Of a DNA stretch of 64,000 bases, positions 1 to 64,000 are shown in pieces. The position numbers and the translations under genes are program-made. How positions within the stretch are numbered: the first letter of the stretch is position 1; every line of letters starts with the position of its first letter. The DNA lies in the NCBI GenBank assembly GCA_038373865.1, contig JAXGGA010000074.1, positions 309,737-373,736 of the forward strand, read 5' to 3'. Below the pieces are notes generated by a model, which saw only the letters and a list, made by a program, of their open reading frames with translations, was not told the origin of the DNA and did no database searches. This DNA comes from Uloborus plumipes (taxonomy: Eukaryota > Arthropoda > Arachnida > Araneae > Uloboridae).

Positions 1-2154
1 CGTACACACCATATTAACTGTTTTATTTATTATTTATCTCATTCATTAATTATTTTTATTTTTTTTGAAAAAGGAAACAATGCTTTTTATGAATTTAAAG
101 TATTAATGACACCTTGCCAAGTGACATATCATCCAAAATTCTATTTCAAGAGCTTAAAAATAACGCATAGGAAAAGACTCAAGCTCTTATAGCAGCGATA
201 AGAAGATAATTATTTTTGTTAAAAACGACACTTTATTTTTCGCCATTTCTTGAGTTTTTACGGATGCGCACACAAAAACTTAAGTTCAAAAACATCTAAA
301 AAAGGTTTTTTTTTTATCAGAACATAAGTACCATAGCTCTTGTAAATTTTAATAGAACAAATATACATCAACTTTTGAGGTCTATGTCTTTTTTTCTTTG
401 ATTTCACGTTGAATGACGTACACATTTTTGATCTGCAATATCCCTTGAAGCTGGTTTGTCTCAAAAATAAAAATAACGTTTTTTAGTTAAGAAAAGTGTG
501 TTCTTTCCAATGATGTAAAGAAAATTGAAATCCAAGATGACCCTTTTGAGATATTGCCCTTTGAAATTGAGACAAAATTGAGAAAAAAGAAATTTAACTG
601 GAATTTCAACTCGCATAATTCAGCAATTATTTGAGATATCGAGATGCCACTTGCACACCTTTCGGACGAACTATCAGGCTACAAACGAGGAAAGAATTAA
701 CTTCAGAAAGTCATTTTCACAGCAGATACAAGCTGGTAACGTATGGTCAAAATTTGGCAAAATACGATTTTTTACCAACTTTGGCAGCAAATTGCAAAAA
801 ATCTACAGTGTACGGAGCTTTTGTTACACAAGTAGGCTATTCTACCCTAAACAATGATCAGAATCACTAAATTTGAGCCTGATAATCGTCTTAGGTCGCG
901 AGCAATAAAAGCACAAACTTGACGATTTTGTCTTTTTTTTCAAGACACGAAAAAGAGGCCTTTTTTCAATAATTTTTATTGGCTAAACCATAAGGCTTAT
1001 AGAGCTATAATTTGGTATGGTTTCATGCAAGTCTTATATGTACATCCAAAAAAATTTTCAGCAAAATCGGAGGGGGTCGAGTGGGGATTTTCTCGAAATT
1101 TGGGACACTTGACATGGAATGACCCCTTACACGCTAGATAGCTGCTGCATCAGGCTATTTTTAATGCAACTGGAGATAGTTAATTTTTAACTATATGGTT
1201 GATACTGTCAAAATATATGTCTTTGTGATATGCATTTTTTACTCTTTGCTCAAAATCATGTGGTTTGTGTTCTGTGATAAAATATTTTTTAATATTGTGT
1301 ACATTTTGGAGTGCAAAGTTTGTTGTTCTAGAAACAAACAATAAAAGATGTGAGAAGGAAGATGTGTCCAGATTGTGATATTGGCCTTTGCCTCTATTGT
1401 TTTGAAATAGATCATGCAAAACAATGTACTAATATAGTAAAACCTCGATAACTCAACACCCCTAGAAAATACAAAAATATGTCGAGTTAAGCAGATGTCA
1501 ACTTACCAAAGTTCCATAATTAAATTTAAACTCTTAAAGTGTTTCATGTATTGCTTACTTACTAAATTTCCATTCACATGGTAAAGTTTATTCCAGTAAA
1601 TGATTTTTTTTTTTTTTTGAAGAGTGTGTAGCAAAAAAAAAAAAAAAAAAAATACTATTTAGAATACCTTATCCAAAATAAATTCATACTTTTTGAAAAG
1701 AAATAAGAGCTTCATCAATCAGGTCTGTAATAAAGAGAAATGTCCTGCTCATACTTGTTTCAAAATCATATGTTTTGCTGCCTTGTTTCTATTAAGAACT
1801 GCCCTAGGTGCATTTACCTAATCCCCTCCTACCCTAATCCCCTGATAGGCTAACAAACCCATGATCAATTTTTAGAACTAAATATAGTGGATGTCAGTTA
1901 ATTGAATCAACTTATTAGTTTTAATGAATTAGTCGCTTTATTGAATCAGCCGCTTTTCTGAATCAAAACTGTTTAGAACAAATGTCTTCATTTAAGTGGC
2001 AGCCACTGTAATGTTAGTTTTTGATATAATGATATATTCTTGTATTTCAATAATTGCATCGCTGCCCTGAATTTTTTTTTAAAATCAAGTTCTCTTTTCT
2101 TTATTTTAACTTATTTGCATTTCAAATAATCCTAACTTTTTTTTTCAATTTTAG
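1..2154. other. Upstream intron; repeat-like ends, no gene
   Basis: No exon of the host gene or other coding region was recognised here. Bases 1010-1127 contain a G-rich GGGGGTCGAG stretch and end in TGACATGGAATGACCCC, which looks like one end of an old DNA transposon; a partner end could not be placed with confidence. From 1438 the bases AAAACCTCGATAACTCAAC resemble a pogo/Tigger-type terminal repeat, again without its partner. T- and A-runs lie at 1606-1650. Confidence 0.4.
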
Positions 2155-60017
<57,863 letters not shown>

Positions 60018-60066
60018 GTAAATATTTGTAATTTGTTTTTATACTCTGATATTTTTTGAGGGGTTC

Positions 60067-60497
60067 AGTAGAATTCGATTAATCCATTTTTACTATCTGA
60101 GTTGCTGATTATCTGAATTGTTTTCAGAATTTAAAAAAAAAAATGGAGATGGAATTTTGCTATAATTCGCAGAATAGTGATTCTATTTCATGCTATTCTC
60201 TCTGCAAAGCTTGTCAAACAGTTGACTTTGACAGAAATATTTATCAAGCAAGGACTTTCATTTTAAGTATTGTACTTACATACTGTACTAATGTATAGCA
60301 TTTGTATGTTCCCTATCATTTCAAAAGTGTTGCCTTTTCATTTGACTGATTAAAAGCTCTTTTTCTTTAAAAATAGTTTTTCCTCCATTTATAACATATG
60401 TAAAGTGAATGATCAAAGTAAAGCCATTTTTGGAAAAATCCAACTATCCGAATGGTGACGGGTCCCAATCAATTTAGATATAATTAGAGTTCTACTG
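60067..60497. mobile_element. Possible pogo-type MITE (about 430 bp)
   Basis: TCAGTAGAATTCGATTAATC on the left and ATAATTAGAGTTCTACTG on the right are imperfect inverted copies, with TA after the right end. ATCTGAGTTGCTGATTATCT near the left and CCAACTATCCGAATGG near the right are further weak matches of the kind found in pogo MITEs. Confidence 0.5.
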
Positions 60498-60506
60498 TAA
60501 AGTTAA

Positions 60507-60734
60507 CCTTTAGGGGCCGTGTGGTACACATGCTGTACCATAACTCTATTTTTTTAGAGGAGGGTTGAGATTTTCACTCGAACCCTTTGGAGCCGGGGAT
60601 TTTTTTCAAGGTTTCATACGTCTGGTATGACAGTTTATACCTTCTCTTTTCAATGGTAAAGAAATCTGTGGTTCAACTGTCGTACTACCTGGGTCGAAAG
60701 AAAAATTTCTAAAAAACAGCCCGGATTCAAAAGG
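60507..60734. mobile_element. piggyBac-type MITE, 228 bp, copy 2
   Basis: TTAA at 60503-60506 and 60735-60738 flanks CCTTTAGGGGCCGTGTGG and GCCCGGATTCAAAAGG. It closely matches copy 1 at 33398-33629 in the same orientation. Confidence 0.88.
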
Positions 60735-60738
60735 TTAA

Positions 60739-62147
60739 ATGATGTGAGAAAGTTTTATCTAGAGTGTCCTTCATAACAAAACCCAAATCCATTCTAAGAA
60801 AAGGTTCAAGCAATTTGTCCTATTAATTTTGTGGAAAACAAACCCCAAAACTTTTAAAGTACTAGTGATGTTAATCATTAACCGAAAAAAAAAACCTTGA
60901 ATAAAAGTTGAAATCTAGTTTCAGGCGTTTTCCAAATTTTTGTCGTTCACAGTATTTAAATACTATTTTCACAAATGTAATTTTCAACCAACAGCGCAGT
61001 AAAATTACCTACCTGTACCTAGACAAACGGTAATTCTAATTGTCTTAGTTATTAATTTTAATTTGATAATACTTTGATGCTCTGGATGTAACCCAAATGA
61101 CTGACTATCCTATATTTATGTTTGTTTAAGCAGGACACACAAGAACAAAATTGTTTCATGCATCACTGAGTGGGGAGTAGGGTTTAATTATCATTCAAAG
61201 CACTAGGCTGTGGTTGGAAAAAGTGCTATTATAATCAAAAATGACCAAGCCCTTGTTGAGGTTTGAATTTATCAGCCCAGAAGCTCTCCCTTGACCAAGT
61301 ATGTCATGTGAAGGTTTACTTAAATGAAAGATTAATCATAGGCAGTGCTGTATTTGGGAAAACAATGTTTGAGAGAATGCACCTTTTTTTTTTTTTTTTT
61401 TTTTTTGGTTGATGAATTTTTGTTAGGTTTGTTTACTTATGACTGCTTCAATTTAAAAAAAAAAAAAGCATAATTGTTTTTTATAGAGGATAGTTTTAAA
61501 CCAATATGCTTTACATTTACATCATTACACAAAAATAACCAAATATTTTGAACTAGGGCATTCCTCCGCATTCCCCAACTACAGTTCTGGTCATAGGTAA
61601 CATTAGTGTAACATGAAGAGCTCTTTTATTATTGACATACTTGTTACTAAAAACTAATCTTTAATGTAATTGAAAAAAATAATGAAATTGATTTTTTTAT
61701 GCAAAGGAAATTTTATCTGGTGTTTAACTGTCTACAGGCTTAAACTTAGACTCATAAATCATTGTTGTACCCCGAAATTGTGGTTATCAGATGTATATTC
61801 AGAAATAACATGATTCCTTCAATTTAAAATAAGCCCATAACTGTGTTGATGAATATTAAAAGGAAGTTCAACTATCGATCAAGTGCATGAAGGAAGTAAT
61901 TGCAGCAAATACATGTATACCATAACCAGGATATGAATCTTTCTGTGCTAAAACCAAATAAATGACTGGGATAGCTTACCTGAAAAAAAAATTTGCATAG
62001 CGAAACTATCAGACTTTTAGAATACAAAATGCACTTTTATGATTACAGGTTAAGGAACTCTATTGAACATGAGTATCTATTGAACATGAAAAATTTTGAG
62101 ATGCTAATACTTTTGTCCTACTGTGTGCATTGTAAAGGTCTTTCATA
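60739..62147. other. Intron 18 stretch, nothing recognised
   Basis: A+T-rich, with a T22 run near 61386. No exon continuing the host gene and no element ends were found. Confidence 0.45.
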
Positions 62148-63550
62148 CACTGGCGGAAAAAAAAATCCCAACACCAAGAAAGACTTGTGTTAGATAAACG
62201 AAATGTGGTAGGCGTGTTTATACAACTGAAAGATGACATCGATTGAAATTTCCTGTTCCGCGCATAAGTGTGACGCAGCTAGCGTCACTCAGAACATGCA
62301 AATAAGGTTTGTTTTAAAAGCGCGTTGTGAAGCTCGTGTGTATTATTTTTCCGTGAAATTTGACGAATTGCGTTCATGTTAGACAGGAATACCTTTAAGA
62401 AGACGAAGACGCCATTATCAACAGCTCACCGAGTTTGAACGAGGTCGTACAATTTGGCTACGAGAAGGTGGATTTTCATTTCGCGATATTGCAGAAAGAC
62501 TTGGATGGGAATGTTTCCATCATGCATGATTATTGGAAGCTATGGGCAAGGGATGGTACTACCTCAAGAAGATCGAGTTCCGAGCTGCCACGTGGCATGA
62601 CTGAGAAGGAAGATCGCCGAATCTTGCTTACGGCTGTGGCGCATCGTACTGCATCTGCGGCTGACATTCAAGCTGCAGTTGGTATCGTCGTGATCCAAGG
62701 AATGGTAAGAAACTGTTTACTTCAAGGACAGCTGAGCCAGGCAGCCTGTAGCCGGTATTCTATTGACTGCAAACCATTGCCTTTTTCCGACGGCAGTGGT
62801 GCCACGACAGAGCTCACTGGAGGTCAGAGTGGAGATCTGTTGTAATTTTTGATGAAAACAGATTCTGAATTAGTGTCAGTGGTGGCTGTATATTGGTCAG
62901 AAGGAGGCCAGGGGACCGCCTAGACACACGGGACTCACACCTGGGGTTGTGGTCTCTGGAGCAATTTCCTACGACAGCAGGGCATTCTTGTGGTTATCCC
63001 AAACTCACTGACTGAAAATTTGTCGTCAGTCTGTTAATTTAACCAGTAGTGCAGCCCTTAATGTGTAGCATTCAAGGGGGCGTTTTGCAACCGGATAACG
63101 CTCGCCCTCACATCGCTGCTGTAACGTAATGTGCTCTACAGAGTGCTGACATGTTACCGTGACCTTCAAAATCACCAGGTCTGTCTCCAATTAATAACGT
63201 ATGGGATATCATGGGATGACACCTCGAGCATCATCCATAGTCAGCAATGACGGTCCTAGTATTGACACAGCAAGTGCAACAAGCATGGAACTCCATACCA
63301 CAAAGTGACATTCGGCACCTGTATGAAAATAATGCATGCACGCTTGCAGGCTTGCCTTCAAAATTCTGGAGGTTACACCCTCTATTAAATTAACATAATT
63401 TCACATTTGCACAGCATCTTCTTGAGCTTAAATTAGCCAATGATCTTGTACATTTAATCAATTAAACATGTTAACTAGACGATTGCATTACCCAAATTTC
63501 ATTACTCTACGGCAATTTTTTCTTGGTGTTGGGATTTTTTTCCGCCAGTG
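62148..63550 (+). pseudogene. Dead Tc1-family transposon (1.4 kb)
   Basis: TA flanks CACTGGCGGAAAAAAAAATC and its complement, which finishes TTTTTTTCCGCCAGTG; the repeat continues through CCCAACACCAAGAAA, about 30 bp per side. Plus-strand pieces: EFERGRTIWLREGGFSFRDI (from about 62430) and then HDYWKLWARDGTTSRR and MTEKEDRRILLTAVAHR (62545-62660) are helix-turn-helix parts in shifted frames. Further on, GVVVSGAISYDSRAFL (about 62943) and a CAACCGGATAACGC stretch (about 63090) recall the catalytic core. Frameshifts and stops make it inactive. Confidence 0.87.
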
Positions 63551-63620
63551 TATATAACTATACTTACAACGTAACAAGTGATTACATCGATGATTACTCC
63601 ACATAAATGGATTTTCGAGA

Positions 63621-64000
63621 TTATAAAAAGTATAAATACTTTAATTTTGAAAAATGTCCCCAATATTTCAAATACATTTTCTTTAGCAAATCCAGTAGCA
63701 TCATGGTGGAGGGTTGAAGCCGGGTGACACCCCTCAGGAGTGTGATACTAAAATGGATTTAAGAGTAGTTTATGAAAAATACAGATACTACAATATTGAA
63801 ATTTCCTCCTACATTTTAAATTTTATTTAATCTATAAAACACATAAGTCTAAATAGGGAGGCATTTGAGCTGGCTGACACTCTTCTAGGGGGTTTTGGCA
63901 AAACCCAAAATGCAGTTAAGAGTTGCTGAAAAATACAAATACTGAAATTCTGTCGTATTCCAAACTATATTTCATTTCTCAAACGCATTGCATCATTTCA
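63621..64000 (+). repeat. Tandem repeat of about 150 bp, runs off the window
   Basis: The starts TTATAAAAAGTATAAATACT (63621), TATGAAAAATACAGATACTA (63771) and GCTGAAAAATACAAATACTG (63925) are 150 and 154 bp apart. Units share TTTCAAATACATTTT/TTTAAATTTTATTT/TTTCATTTCTCAA, then GGGTGACACCCCTC/GGCTGACACTCTTC and AAAATGGATTTAAGAGTAGTT/AAAATGCAGTTAAGAGTTGCT. At least two and a half units are visible. Confidence 0.75.

Noticed and set aside
1010..1127. Well-defined transposon from about 108 to 1127
   Set aside because: The right part looks like an element end, but the proposed left end near 108 (GACACCTTGCCAAGTGACAT) matches too poorly to call a boundary.
62435..62845. 136-codon plus frame as an intact protein
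   Set aside because: Only the early part matches Tc1 helix-turn-helix sequence; the rest is a frameshifted reading of the same relic.

Overview
The window is eukaryotic nuclear DNA, roughly 70% A+T, with GT-AG introns, nested transposons, a tRNA-derived SINE and RNase H-bearing LINE fragments. An arthropod is the best fit, because Tc1/mariner, hAT and piggyBac elements and I-group LINEs sit together in large introns. A chelicerate is possible, but the sequence does not fix the taxon. No bacterial, organellar or viral genes were seen.

One host gene was recognised. Eighteen exons on the + strand, from 2155 to 60017, join in frame into about 754 codons of the lumenal region of a TMEM131-family protein, a factor in collagen recruitment and secretion. 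The gene runs off both ends: the start codon, first exons, membrane span and cytoplasmic tail lie outside. Exons are 76-189 bp, while introns range from 78 bp to 10.5 kb, so over 96% of the interval is intron.

Nearly all the rest that can be identified is transposon-derived and lies in those introns. Intron 1 (2278-3774): SINE and hAT scraps. Intron 3 (4336-9569): an old 3.7-kb inverted-repeat-bounded block with two small MITEs. Intron 4 (9689-13913): a dead mariner, a hAT MITE, a SINE head and a dead Tc1. Intron 5 (14023-23036): a Tc1 with one uninterrupted transposase frame, three hAT-type elements, a Helitron, a pogo MITE, a 640-bp palindrome and a long TA microsatellite. Intron 6 (23143-30869): a hAT MITE, a piggyBac-like element inside a hAT, a foldback element and a TA-flanked element. 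Intron 10 (32909-35717): a small piggyBac MITE and a 4-bp-duplication element. Intron 12 (36037-46541): G+C-rich repeats, a hAT pair, a piggyBac MITE and a 3-kb element with a decayed transposase. Intron 16 (48491-55134): a pogo-like element, a SINE piece, a second 4-bp-duplication element and a twin hAT MITE. Intron 17 (55324-59844): two LINE 3' ends. Intron 18 (60018 onward): two MITEs, a dead Tc1 and a roughly 150-bp tandem repeat running off the end.

The most notable items are a set of four elements sharing 4-bp AT-rich target duplications and G-rich ends (7463, 33851, 41869, 51177). One carries remnants of a DDE-type transposase that I tentatively relate to Sola. Several elements have repeated subterminal motifs. 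No new multi-gene system was found.
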